The notes beneath the pieces were generated by a model, which made no database searches, was not told the DNA's origin, and saw nothing but the letters and a program-made list of their open reading frames with translations. The position numbers and the translations under genes were made by a program. A stretch of DNA of 64,000 nucleotides from Paramesorhizobium deserti (lineage in GTDB: Bacteria; Pseudomonadota; Alphaproteobacteria; Rhizobiales; Rhizobiaceae). The stretch is from contig NZ_LNTU01000039.1 in the NCBI RefSeq assembly GCF_001558695.1, forward strand, positions 62,001-126,000, written 5' to 3'. Below are positions 42,455 to 50,999 of the stretch, in pieces; the first letter of the stretch is position 1, and each line of letters starts with the position of its first letter.

Positions 42455-42501
42455 CCTCCTGGTCAAGCACCATGGTGCCGGTCTCTGGCGCAACCAGGAG
42501 G
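42455..42501 (-). promoter_or_regulatory. Hairpin between mxaI and mxaR
   Basis: Perfect 9-base inverted repeat CCTCCTGGT / ACCAGGAGG, 12 bases after the mxaI stop, enclosing a 10-base palindrome CACCATGGTG. No T-run follows. It is suited to RNA 3'-end protection or attenuation between the abundant structural genes and the maturation genes. Confidence 0.5.
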
Positions 42502-42513
42502 AGTGGCATGTTT

Positions 42514-42825
42514 TCACTGAGCAGGAATTTCGCTGACGTCGTAGACGAACTGCCCCGTCTTCTTGAAATGCTCTACCCGTTTCTGATTGCGCTCCTCCAT
42601 GGCCTTGATGGATTCTTGCTGCTTGTTCAGCTCCATCGGATCATGCTTCGGATCATATTTCGAACCGGCGATAACAGCCGGATAACCGGGCTTCGGTTCC
42701 CAGCAATTGCCCGGAGCCTTGCAGTTGGTGCCGTCATAAGCTCCCGCCGACGACGCGATGAGCGCCAGCGCGGACGCCCCCGCCGAGGTGATAATCGCTC
42801 GATTGACCCGCTTGGAAATAGACAT
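42514..42825 (-). CDS. mxaI: MxaI, small (beta) subunit of methanol dehydrogenase
   Basis: Protein of 103 residues. The signal peptide covers about residues 1-29, and the mature protein of 74 residues starts Tyr-Asp-Gly-Thr, the length known for MxaI. Cys35 and Cys41 correspond to its single disulfide, followed by Trp-Glu-Pro-Lys-Pro-Gly-Tyr-Pro and Gly-Ser-Lys-Tyr-Asp-Pro-Lys-His-Asp-Pro. The long charged helix and the end Phe-Val-Tyr-Asp-Val are typical. It is diagnostic for the calcium MxaFI enzyme, as XoxF lacks this subunit. Confidence 0.97.
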   Translation of the reverse strand: MSISKRVNRAIITSAGASALALIASSAGAYDGTNCKAPGNCWEPKPGYPAVIAGSKYDPKHDPMELNKQQESIKAMEERNQKRVEHFKKTGQFVYDVSEIPAQ

Positions 42826-42892
42826 CTCTGTTCTCCTCTCTCGTTTCCATCACCTTGTCATCAACGCCTGTCGCCGGCGTGATGTCGCTGAT

Positions 42893-43468
42893 TCAATTGG
42901 GCATCGGACTACATTCGCCCGTAGCCGCGATGTCCGTCGGTTTCTTCCGGTCGGCGGAATACGGCTTGAATACCTTGCGCTGTTCCTCGTTGAGCCACTT
43001 CGCCTTCTTTGGATCATCCTTGTAGAGGTGGCGCGTCCAGGCCATGACAAGCAGCATCTCGTCCAGCGTAAGCGCGCTGTATTGAGGTCCCATCTGGCCT
43101 TGCGCGCCGCCATAAATCGTCTCGAAGAGACCCTTGTCCGTTTCGTTCTTCGGATAGGTCCAGTAATCGTCGTTGAGACCCGGCCCGAGCTTGCCTTCCC
43201 CGAGATGTCCGTGACAGCCGGAGCAGGCTGTCAGGAAAATCTCCTCGCCCTTCGGCAAGCAGGCGGGGTTTTCATTATAGGGATTGATCCCGGTTTCGAG
43301 GAACGTCTTGACCGCTTCCGTGTCGCGTCCTTCCTCCAGCGCGTCGTCAAGGTTCAATACCTCGCCGGTAACCGTATTGTTGAAGGTGAGCGCTGCATGG
43401 GCGCCCCAGGCACCTCCCACACTGGCAAGCGCACCAAGGAGAATCCAAGCGACTGTTTTCCGTTTCAT
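42893..43468 (-). CDS. mxaG: MxaG, cytochrome cL electron acceptor
   Basis: Periplasmic class I c-type cytochrome of 191 residues: signal peptide ending near Ala-His-Ala-Ala, haem site Cys82-Ser-Gly-Cys85-His86. The sequence [16 protein letters not shown] follows, as in cytochrome cL, and Met in Gln-Met-Gly-Pro-Gln-Tyr is the likely axial ligand. It takes electrons from PQQ of MxaF. Gene 67 bases before mxaI. Confidence 0.95.
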   Translation of the reverse strand: MKRKTVAWILLGALASVGGAWGAHAALTFNNTVTGEVLNLDDALEEGRDTEAVKTFLETGINPYNENPACLPKGEEIFLTACSGCHGHLGEGKLGPGLNDDYWTYPKNETDKGLFETIYGGAQGQMGPQYSALTLDEMLLVMAWTRHLYKDDPKKAKWLNEEQRKVFKPYSADRKKPTDIAATGECSPMPN

Positions 43469-43537
43469 CCTGCTCTATCTACCCGTCCGTTTTTCCAGAA
43501 CCTGCTGCTTAATGACCCCCACTGCTTGCGCGGGCAG

Positions 43538-44470
43538 CTACGTATTTGGCTGCAGGAGCGGGATTCCCTCTTCCTTGAGAATGGCTTCGATCTGCGGCCG
43601 CACCTTCTGCAATGCCGCATCGATCTCGGCGCGCAGTTCGGTATCGCCCTTGCGCACGGCGATCGACTGGTCGAATTGCTGCGGTATAAGCTCTCCGCTT
43701 TTGGTCAGGCCGTTCTGGTTGACGACCTTCATGGTCAACGGCGTCGAGGAATTCTTGACGTAGCGCGCCACATCGGGGGCGAATGCCACCGCGGCATCGG
43801 CGGTCCCGTTCGCCACTTCCGAAACAAGCCTTTCGCCACTGACTTGCGTGTACTGATTGCGGCGATCGGTGAAGTTCACCAAGGAATACTGGTAGATCAG
43901 ATTGTCTTCGTAGAGACCGGTCTGCTTCAGCATCACCTCGGCAGGAGAATGGAACTGGTAGCCGATCGTCTTGACCTTGCGCAGATCCTCGTCCGACCAG
44001 TTGTCGATCTCCAATTCGCTGTCGGTTCGCGTAACGAAGACATAACCCGTCCGGTAATAAGGACTGGTCGTAAGTACGCGCGGATCACCGTCATCGACGC
44101 CCATCACAACGTCGCAAGCACCCTTGTCGAGGAAGTCGCGGACGAGAAAGATCGAGGGCTTGTCGGTCCAGACGAATTCCGGCTGGCGGCCCATCGCACC
44201 GGCGATAGCCACCGCGATGCGATTTTCGAAACCGCTGCCGTCCTTGATCGTGTAAGGCGCTCCTTTCGTCGAGACGCAAATGCGAAGAACCCCGTCAGGC
44301 GCCTTCAGATCCGTCGCCACGGTACCCTTGACCGTACCTGCCGCCGAGGCAAGTCCCGTCGACAAGACAGCGCAGATCGCTAATCCTGCGGCGCCCCGCA
44401 ACGATTTCGATCGATATCGCCTGGATATCGCCGGAGAGACCGACACGCGGTCCCTTTCAATACTGTTCAT
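43538..44470 (-). CDS. mxaJ: MxaJ, periplasmic solute-binding-like protein of methanol oxidation
   Basis: Protein of 310 residues with a long N-terminal region before the signal-peptide core (Gly-Leu-Ala-Ile-Cys-Ala-Val-Leu-Ser) and a family-3 binding-protein fold: Leu-Arg-Ile-Cys-Val-Ser-Thr, Glu-Asn-Arg-Ile-Ala-Val-Ala-Ile-Ala and Asp-Val-Val-Met-Gly-Val-Asp-Asp-Gly. MxaJ binds to the dehydrogenase and assists maturation or PQQ handling. GGGAGG eight bases before ATG 44470. It is separated from mxaF by 190 bases with a strong hairpin. Confidence 0.93.
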   Translation of the reverse strand: MNSIERDRVSVSPAISRRYRSKSLRGAAGLAICAVLSTGLASAAGTVKGTVATDLKAPDGVLRICVSTKGAPYTIKDGSGFENRIAVAIAGAMGRQPEFVWTDKPSIFLVRDFLDKGACDVVMGVDDGDPRVLTTSPYYRTGYVFVTRTDSELEIDNWSDEDLRKVKTIGYQFHSPAEVMLKQTGLYEDNLIYQYSLVNFTDRRNQYTQVSGERLVSEVANGTADAAVAFAPDVARYVKNSSTPLTMKVVNQNGLTKSGELIPQQFDQSIAVRKGDTELRAEIDAALQKVRPQIEAILKEEGIPLLQPNT

Positions 44471-44531
44471 GATTGTTTCCTCCCAAAGCCCCGTTCCCGG
44501 AGCGCTTTTACGGTTCTTGCGGATCGTGGCG

Positions 44532-44564
44532 CGGACACCCGCGTGCGTGTGGCGCGGGTGTCCG
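44532..44564 (-). promoter_or_regulatory. Perfect hairpin between mxaF and mxaJ
   Basis: CGGACACCCGCG and CGCGGGTGTCCG form a perfect 12-base-pair, GC-rich stem with a 9-base loop in the mxaF-mxaJ gap. No T-run follows on the minus strand. Probably protects the mxaF mRNA end or partially stops transcription, allowing excess MxaF. Confidence 0.65.
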
Positions 44565-44660
44565 ACTTCCGCCGAGGGAACGTCGGCGCTAGGGATCACG
44601 CCGACAACGGCGAAGAATGAGAGCGGCGTCCGGGACCGGTCGAGCGCCACCCGTGTTCAC

Positions 44661-46544
44661 TCAGGGCGCATATTCGCCGACAGTGAGGTCGTTGTAGGGG
44701 CTTTTCCCATCGAGCGAGAAGACCATCACGCCACCGCCCATCTGCGTATAATGCTGCAGGTTCTTGAAGGCCCCGACCGCGCCAAGTCCGGCTGTAGGGT
44801 CCTGCAGGTCGAACACCAGCCCAACGCCCGGCCATCCGCCGACACCGTACATGACGGCGACATACTGGGTGCCGTTGTGCTCATACGTCATCGGGTTGCC
44901 GATCACGCCCGAGGGAAGCTTGAACTTCCAGAGCAATTCGCCGGTATCGCTGTCGCGTGCCTTGATGAAGCCATCGAGCGTCCCGTAGAAGACGAGATCT
45001 CCGGCGGTGGCAAGGGTTCCGCCCCAGACCGCGAAGCGCTCCATCTTGTCCCATTTGAACTCCCCGGTGATGGCGTTGTAGGCCTTGATCTGGCCAAGGC
45101 CCTCGTAACCCTGGCGGTCGCCCTTCGGGCCGGGATACATGTTCAGCGTCGCGCCCACGAAGAACTGTCCCGCGCGATAGGGCAGCATGAACGGCTCCCA
45201 GTCCATGCAGATGTGGTTGATCCCCATGAAGAAGAGCTTGCGCTCGGGATCGTAGGAATCGTGGCCCTGATTGTGGTAGCCCATCGCGGAGGGGCAGATG
45301 TCGCGTGACATGTGATCCATGCGGGTCGCATATTCGGGATCGCGAACCGGCAAGCCGGTCTTGAGATCGACATGGGTGAAGACGTTTACCGTATCGTCGA
45401 TCTTGTCGGCGGAGATCAGCTCGCCATTTTCGCGATCAAGCGTATAGACGATGCCGTTGCGGTCGGGATGGGTGAGCAGCTTGCGCATCTTGCCGCTCTT
45501 GTCCTCCTGCTCGCTCAGCATGATGACGTTGACGCCGGCATAATCCCATTCGTCATGCGGGGTCTTCTGGTAGCCGAACTTGGCCTCACCGGTATCGACA
45601 TCGCGCGCCATGATCGTCATGGTCCATTTGTTGTCGCCGGGCCGCATCGTTTCGTTCCACGGCGCCGGGTTGCCAGTGCCGTAATAGACCATGTCGGTCT
45701 CCGGATCGTAGGCATACCAGCCCCAGTTGGTGCCGCCGCCGATCTTCCAGGCGTCGCCTTCCCAGGTCTCGAGCCCAAGACCCTTCTGGCCGTAATGAGG
45801 ATTGCTCGCATTGAAATCGTCGCCGATGAGCACATCCCGATCGGAGCCGGTGGCATAGGCGCGCCATTTCTGCTCGCCGGTCTTGACGTCATAGGCGGTG
45901 AGATAACCGCGCACGCCGAGCTCGGCGCCTGAGGAGCCGACCAGCACCATGTCCTTCACGACGAAGGGCGCGATGGTCAGCGTGGAACCGACCTTGATGT
46001 CGGAGTTCTCCAGCTTCCAGTATTCAGCACCGGTTTCCGCATTGAGAGCGACAATATGCCCGTCAAGTTGCGTCTTCAGGATGAGAGGCGGCACCGTCCC
46101 GTCGCCCGGCCAATAGGCGAGACCACGGTTCACGACATCGCAGCAAGCAACCGCACGCGCCAGCGGATCCTGTTTCGGCTTATGGTGCCACAGGATTTTG
46201 CCGGGATTGTTCAGGTCCAACGCAAAGGTCGAGTTTGGAAACGCGCCGTGGACGTACATCTTGCCGTCCACGACGAGAGGCGCACCCTCATGGCCATGCA
46301 GCACACCGGTCGAGAAGGACCATGCAGCCTTCAGATCGCGCACGTTGGATTTGTTGACCTGATTGAGCTTGCTGTAGTGGTCCTGGCTGTAGTTCTTGCC
46401 CGGCATCACCCAGTTTTGCTCATTCTGCGACAGCTCGACCAGCCTGTCATTCGCGTTCGACGGCCGCGCTCCGCCGAACTGGACGCTGGCGACCACTACA
46501 GAGGCCAAGGCCACCGCCGATACCGATGTGAATAACGAATTCAT
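44661..46544 (-). CDS. mxaF: MxaF, large subunit of PQQ-dependent methanol dehydrogenase (calcium type)
   Basis: Eight-bladed PQQ dehydrogenase of 627 residues that oxidises methanol to formaldehyde in the periplasm. The signal peptide ends after residue 31, so the mature protein starts Asn-Asp-Arg-Leu-Val-Glu-Leu as in Methylobacterium. Adjacent Cys134-Cys135 form the PQQ-stacking disulfide. Glu208, Asn292 and Asp334 equal Glu177, Asn261 and Asp303 of the mature Methylobacterium enzyme. Two residues after the catalytic Asp is Ala (Trp-Asp-Tyr-Ala-Gly), not the Asp that lanthanide-dependent XoxF needs. With mxaI and mxaG behind it, this is a genuine MxaF. GGGAGGA precedes the ATG. pqq genes are not in the window. 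Confidence 0.98.
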   Translation of the reverse strand: MNSLFTSVSAVALASVVVASVQFGGARPSNANDRLVELSQNEQNWVMPGKNYSQDHYSKLNQVNKSNVRDLKAAWSFSTGVLHGHEGAPLVVDGKMYVHGAFPNSTFALDLNNPGKILWHHKPKQDPLARAVACCDVVNRGLAYWPGDGTVPPLILKTQLDGHIVALNAETGAEYWKLENSDIKVGSTLTIAPFVVKDMVLVGSSGAELGVRGYLTAYDVKTGEQKWRAYATGSDRDVLIGDDFNASNPHYGQKGLGLETWEGDAWKIGGGTNWGWYAYDPETDMVYYGTGNPAPWNETMRPGDNKWTMTIMARDVDTGEAKFGYQKTPHDEWDYAGVNVIMLSEQEDKSGKMRKLLTHPDRNGIVYTLDRENGELISADKIDDTVNVFTHVDLKTGLPVRDPEYATRMDHMSRDICPSAMGYHNQGHDSYDPERKLFFMGINHICMDWEPFMLPYRAGQFFVGATLNMYPGPKGDRQGYEGLGQIKAYNAITGEFKWDKMERFAVWGGTLATAGDLVFYGTLDGFIKARDSDTGELLWKFKLPSGVIGNPMTYEHNGTQYVAVMYGVGGWPGVGLVFDLQDPTAGLGAVGAFKNLQHYTQMGGGVMVFSLDGKSPYNDLTVGEYAP

Positions 46545-47219
46545 GAATTTTCCTCCCGTTTCCGGGCTGCCGCCCGTGCATCAATTTTTGGCTTTCCGGC
46601 TGGGTTACTGAATAACCGGAGCAGTTATGCCGTTGAATCCGATAGGGTTTCCGCAGTTCAACATTGCGTTCCAGTCCGCCGAGCTGCTGCCGATAGCAAC
46701 ACCGCGGTCGCAAATCCTAGAAAGGTGGAACTGCCAGAGGTGCACGCATTGAAATCCTCCCGAGGCTCATGACCTTTGAAACACCCCGCTTGTCAGCGGG
46801 AGGCTGCAGTAGATTCATTTTATGGGAAGCATTTCCGACAGCGTGTCACGACCTAGCCAGGCGAGCAGCGGGCACCATATTACTGCCCACCTCACTTAGC
46901 CTCCGAAAGGCGATCATCGCTCCCTTAAAACGATGAGGCCCTGTGAAGCCAGAAACAAGAAAAGCCTACTTACACTTCAAACGACTGTCATTAGACATGC
47001 TTGCAAAAAGGCAGCGGACTTTCTGGCAACTTCACCCTTTGTAGTGGCAGCAAAATATCCCAATGGAAGGGAACTTCTGGCAAGCAAAGATGCCGTAGAT
47101 TACCACGTGCGGTCTGGCTATTATAAATGTTCCACCTATGGATTTTCTTGTGAGGTCAAGTCGCGTCACGTCGATCCTGGTGGCCGAAGCCTGGACGGGT
47201 GACGACGGGAAATCGGACG
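46545..47219. other. Divergent regulatory region between mxaF and the mxaZYX-like genes
   Basis: About 675 bases with no convincing gene and lower G+C than the flanks, especially 46920-47150. It must hold promoters for mxaF (minus) and the regulatory genes (plus). Visible elements: CCCGCT-TGTC-AGCGGG (46785-46800), GGTTA-CTGAA-TAACC (46603-46617) near the mxaF ribosome site, and TATTATAAAT near 47119-47128, a possible -10 region on the plus strand. An 89-codon open frame at 46933-47202 has atypical composition and is not counted as a gene. Confidence 0.55.
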
Positions 47220-47741
47220 ATGTGCATGATATTGGCGGCCCGGCTTCAATTGGCGTTCACGCTAGCGCTCACGCTGACGCTCGCGGCATGCGAGGAAGAG
47301 CCGGAAAGCGAAGAGGCGCTGCGCCCGGCGGTCCAGGCGAATGAAGGGAGGACGATTTCGCAGAAGCGCTGGCTCGACCTCAACGAGCCGACGACGCCCG
47401 AGCTTTGGCTGGCGAGCCGCGAGGCTGGGACCGATCTGGCGCCCTCGGCCCCCGACGTTGAAGCCTTTCGTGATCTCCTCGCGCGCGCCGAGCGACGCTA
47501 CACCGAGACGCCACGCATGATAGCAAATCGGGCCGTGCAGCTGGAGGAGATGCTCGCTGACCGGGGTATCGACGAAAATGCGCGCCAGGTGATCAAGGGC
47601 CTCACCGAGGCGGGCGCCGATGACAAGGGACGCGGCTTCGGCGAAACGGCCCAACATTATTTCAATGCCCGTGCAAACGGCGCCAGTCGAGAGGAAGGCC
47701 TGCGTCTCATACAGCGGCCAGAGGGAAAAACGCTGCGCTGA
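47220..47741 (+). CDS. Lipoprotein in the MoxZ position of the methanol regulatory operon
   Basis: Protein of about 173 residues with a lipoprotein signal peptide (Leu-Ala-Ala-Cys, lipidated Cys near residue 21) and an acidic, helical remainder without recognised domains; the C-terminal half has Phe-Asn-Ala-Arg-Ala-Asn-Gly-Ala-Ser-Arg-Glu-Glu. It precedes the sensor kinase gene by 15 bases. In Paracoccus denitrificans a moxZYX cluster lies divergent to the methanol dehydrogenase gene; this gene is in the moxZ place, but I cannot confirm homology. GTG 47199 is an upstream alternative start. Confidence 0.72.
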   Translation: MCMILAARLQLAFTLALTLTLAACEEEPESEEALRPAVQANEGRTISQKRWLDLNEPTTPELWLASREAGTDLAPSAPDVEAFRDLLARAERRYTETPRMIANRAVQLEEMLADRGIDENARQVIKGLTEAGADDKGRGFGETAQHYFNARANGASREEGLRLIQRPEGKTLR

Positions 47742-47756
47742 TCTAACCGGAGGAGG

Positions 47757-49295
47757 ATGGCAGAGCTCACCATGAAACACGAAATCGGCACACTGGCCCC
47801 TGCCGTGCGGGGATTTTCAGCAGCAACCGAAACGATATCCGGCCGCCTAACGCGCTGGCTCTGGAATGATCGCTCCATTCGGTGGCAGCTTCTCGCAACC
47901 TTCCTCCTGATCAATCTCGCAGCCGGAATCGCCGCCGCGATCACCGTTATCTACAACGCGCAGCGAGCGACCGAGATAGAGATCGCGGCATCGATGGAAG
48001 TGGCGGAACGTTTCGTCCGTGGCAGCGTCGAACACCTTGTTCAGGCCGGCAATCGTCTTCCTGCCGCTGAGGGTCTCCTGCAGATCAGCAATCTCAGGCA
48101 CGTTCGCATCCAGGTCCTCGATAATGAGGGCAATCTGGTTTCTTCACTGCCGGCCGCCGCCAACATTGATGAGTCGGAAGAGGAGAGTGAGGTTCCGCAC
48201 TGGTTCTCGGCTCTTATCAAGGTTGAGGGTCTACGCCGCGAAGTTCCGATCGTGTCCGGCAACCACCGTCTCGGGCTGGTTGTCCTGGTCGGCGAAGCGT
48301 CGGACGAAGTGGCCGAGGTCTGGCAGGACGTCACGGATCTGGCGATCGTAGCGATAATTCTCAATCTCGCGGTAATCGCGACACTCTATTTCGCCCTCGG
48401 CCGTATACTTCATCCGCTGGTCGACGTCTCGCGGGGACTGCGCGAACTGGAGAGAGGACATCTTCGTGGCCATCTGGCGCGCCCTAAAGTGCAGGAACTC
48501 CAACAGATCGTCGATCGCTTCAACGCACTGGCCGACCACCTTGCAGCCGCCAATGCCGATAATGCGAGAATCAATCGCCGATTGGTGACCATCCAGGACG
48601 ACGAACGCCGTCAGGTGGCCATGGAGTTGCACGACGAACTGGGACCCTGTGTGTTCGGCATCCGCTCCAAGGTTGCCTCCCTGAAAAGACTCTCGGCCGA
48701 CCTGCCCGGCGAGGTCGCCGACAAGATCCGGAAGCGCATAGACGAACTGAGCGAAATCACCGATAAGATCCGCACCATGAACCGCGATCTTCTCAGGCGG
48801 CTTCGCCCGATGGCACTGGGCAATGCCCCGCTAGCCGATGTGATAGCCGGCCTTCTGGCTGATTTTGAACGACATGGCGCTTCCTGCAATTTCTCGATCG
48901 AAACATCTCACCTGGCCCGGAGCTATGGGGATTGTATTGATCTCACAGTCTATAGATGCATGCAGGAAGGCATCACCAACGCCATTCAGCACGCACAGGC
49001 GAAGCATGTGGAAATCAAGCTCATCGAGCAGACGCGTCCAGGCGCCAATGACCCTGCTCCGGCTGCCGCTAACGAGTTACGCTGCATGATCCGGGATAAC
49101 GGACGCGGCATCGCGCCTGGGACGCCGGCCGGCTTCGGCCTGACCGGCATAGAGGAACGGGTGCGCGCCATTGGCGGCAGTTTCGCCATCACCAATCCAC
49201 CCGGCGGAGGTACTCTCCTCGACATCTCCCTGCCCCTGGAAGAACAGCGGCAGTTCATCACTGGTCCGGATCAACAGGCGCGAGGTCGGATATGA
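47757..49295 (+). CDS. mxaY: Sensor histidine kinase, NarX type (MoxY-like)
   Basis: Histidine kinase of 512 residues: membrane helices at about 43-66 and 195-214 around a periplasmic sensor, HAMP at ~216-268, HisKA_3 dimerisation domain with phospho-acceptor His292 in Met-Glu-Leu-His-Asp-Glu-Leu-Gly, and an ATPase domain with Asp-Asn-Gly-Arg-Gly-Ile and Gly-Phe-Gly-Leu-Thr-Gly-Ile. It pairs with the LuxR-type regulator overlapping by 4 bases. Divergent to mxaF, the pair matches the MoxYX system that activates methanol dehydrogenase in Paracoccus. GGAGGAGG abuts the ATG. Confidence 0.88.
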   Translation: MAELTMKHEIGTLAPAVRGFSAATETISGRLTRWLWNDRSIRWQLLATFLLINLAAGIAAAITVIYNAQRATEIEIAASMEVAERFVRGSVEHLVQAGNRLPAAEGLLQISNLRHVRIQVLDNEGNLVSSLPAAANIDESEEESEVPHWFSALIKVEGLRREVPIVSGNHRLGLVVLVGEASDEVAEVWQDVTDLAIVAIILNLAVIATLYFALGRILHPLVDVSRGLRELERGHLRGHLARPKVQELQQIVDRFNALADHLAAANADNARINRRLVTIQDDERRQVAMELHDELGPCVFGIRSKVASLKRLSADLPGEVADKIRKRIDELSEITDKIRTMNRDLLRRLRPMALGNAPLADVIAGLLADFERHGASCNFSIETSHLARSYGDCIDLTVYRCMQEGITNAIQHAQAKHVEIKLIEQTRPGANDPAPAAANELRCMIRDNGRGIAPGTPAGFGLTGIEERVRAIGGSFAITNPPGGGTLLDISLPLEEQRQFITGPDQQARGRI

Positions 49296-49978
49296 CATGC
49301 GTCCTGATCATCGATGACCACTCCATCGTTCTGGAAGGTTGTCGGCATCTTCTGGAGGATATAGGCATCGGCAAGATATTCGAAGCCAGAAGCGTCATCG
49401 CGGGATATCGGCTGTACCGCCGTGAGCAGCCCGACGTAGTCATCGTCGATCTTGCCATGCAGGGTCAGGGGCTCGGCGGCCTTGACCTGATAAGGCGGAT
49501 GCGCCAACAGGACAGCCGGCTTCCGATCCTGGTGTTCAGCATGCACGGCGATCCCGTAATCGTCAGTCGTGCGTTCGAGGCCGGCGCGACAGGATACCTG
49601 CTCAAGGATAGCCTGCCGGAAGACATGCTCGAAGCCTTTGAGACCGTGCGCCGCGGCAAGCCATACCTAAACCACGACCTTGCGGTTCAGGTGGTACTAC
49701 TGGAGAGCCGCAACCGCAGCAATGTGCCTGCCGATGTGACACCGCGCGAATTGCAGGTGCTTGCCCTGCTAGCTGAGGGAAAGTCCTACAGCGAGATCGC
49801 CGACAATCTGGGCGTGAGCTACAAGACCGTCGTGAACGCATGCTCGCAGCTCAAAGCGAAGCTCGGAGCGCGAAACCTGCCGGAACTCATCCGGATGTCG
49901 CTGGAATACATCTCATCCTCGCCCGGTCGGAACGGAAGGACCGAGCTAGCCCACCATCGTGGGCAGTTGCGGGGGTAG
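49292..49978 (+). CDS. mxaX: LuxR/NarL-type response regulator (MoxX-like)
   Basis: Response regulator of 228 residues: receiver domain with acidic pocket Ile-Asp-Asp-His, phospho-acceptor Asp53 (Val-Val-Ile-Val-Asp-Leu-Ala) and conserved Lys in Leu-Leu-Lys-Asp-Ser; C-terminal LuxR HTH starting Thr-Pro-Arg-Glu-Leu-Gln-Val-Leu-Ala with Ser-Tyr-Lys-Thr-Val as recognition helix. ATGA overlap with the kinase. Likely activates the mxaF promoter; this is inferred from synteny with Paracoccus moxX. Confidence 0.9.
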   Translation: MTCVLIIDDHSIVLEGCRHLLEDIGIGKIFEARSVIAGYRLYRREQPDVVIVDLAMQGQGLGGLDLIRRMRQQDSRLPILVFSMHGDPVIVSRAFEAGATGYLLKDSLPEDMLEAFETVRRGKPYLNHDLAVQVVLLESRNRSNVPADVTPRELQVLALLAEGKSYSEIADNLGVSYKTVVNACSQLKAKLGARNLPELIRMSLEYISSSPGRNGRTELAHHRGQLRG

Positions 49979-50122
49979 AACGCCGTCCGCGGCCGATACC
50001 CCATCAAGATCATATCATTGTGCCGACGGGGAGCCGCCGGTCCCGAAGCCATTTGCGGCAGGTTCGGCAATCAATCCCTGAGCGACGCATTAACTTCATC
50101 TCACGATGAAGGATCTGCAGGC

Positions 50123-50899
50123 ATGGACAACCAGTTGGTGCTTGTTCTCGCGACCGCCGCCGGCGCGGCATTAGCTTCCCTGCTGGGAGCCGTCATCGCG
50201 ATCCTGCTCCAGCCGACGACACTGCTACTCTCCATCTTCGTGGGCTATGCCGGCGTACTGATGGGCACCTTCGCCTTCGAGATGATGCCGAAAGCGCTGG
50301 AGCAATCGACACTCCTCACCGCAACAGCCGGTTTCCGCCTCGGCTTCGCCCTGGTCTAAGCGCTCGATCTCCATGTCAATCGCGGCGCGATGGGCGGTGC
50401 GGAAGCCTCGCAGAAAAAATGGGTAAAGGGTTATCACAAGCGTCGCACACCACGCGGGGGCAAGGTGACGGTGCTTGCCGGCGCCACCAGCGCCGAGGAG
50501 CTAATTGAAGGCCTTACCATTGGCGTCAGCTCGGTCATCGATCCGACAGTGGCACTCATCACCGGTCTGGCGATCGCAATCGACAATATCGTAGAGGCGC
50601 TCAGCATCGGCGAATTGCTACGTGAGGAAGAGAGGGCGCACTACGCCTGGCCTGTCATGAAATGGACTGGTCTGATCGGGATCTCAGTATTTGGTTCCGC
50701 TTTAGCCGGATGGTTTCTTTTCCGCGGTTTGCCCGAGAACGTACTCGGCTTCCTGCTTGCCTCCGGCGCTGGAGGTATGTTCTATCTCACCGTGACAGAT
50801 CTTGTCCCGGAAGCAGAGGAACATCACTATGAGGAATCCGCTGCAATCTCCGTCGCGGCCGGGTTTCTCACTATTTTCGTCTTGTCCGAGATGGTGTGA
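50123..50899 (+). pseudogene. ZIP-family metal transporter gene broken by an in-frame stop
   Basis: Reading through one codon, the frame 50123-50899 encodes a ~258-residue ZIP protein, the normal length for ZupT-like transporters. Before the stop are helices 1-3, with Met-Gly-Thr-Phe-Ala-Phe-Glu-Met-Met-Pro; after it, Glu-Glu-Leu-Ile-Glu-Gly-Leu-Thr-Ile-Gly and Ile-Asp-Asn-Ile-Val-Glu-Ala-Leu-Ser-Ile-Gly-Glu provide metal-site residues. TAA at 50357-50359 follows Phe-Ala-Leu-Val, where family members usually have Tyr (TAT/TAC), so one base change explains it. The usual first conserved His of helix 4 reads Glu here. It may be a real nonsense mutation or a sequencing error. Confidence 0.8.
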
Positions 50900-50999
50900 G
50901 CGATGATCCGGCCCTTTCAGGCACTTGCGGGATAAAGCCTTGCCGGTGCACCGGAGTGTCGGCTATTCGCGCCAATCCTGGCCGGTCCAAGCGGCAAGC

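Noticed and set aside
42758-44383. 541-codon open frame on the plus strand
   Set aside because: It lies antisense to mxaI, mxaG and mxaJ; the product is Arg/His-rich without recognisable domains, a typical shadow of high-GC coding DNA.
44661-46544. XoxF (lanthanide) methanol dehydrogenase
   Set aside because: The residue two after the catalytic Asp is Ala, and mxaI, mxaG and the Ca-insertion genes follow, so it is MxaF.
46933-47202. 89-codon frame between mxaF and the regulatory genes
   Set aside because: No ribosome site, atypical codon use and no recognised domain; more likely regulatory DNA.
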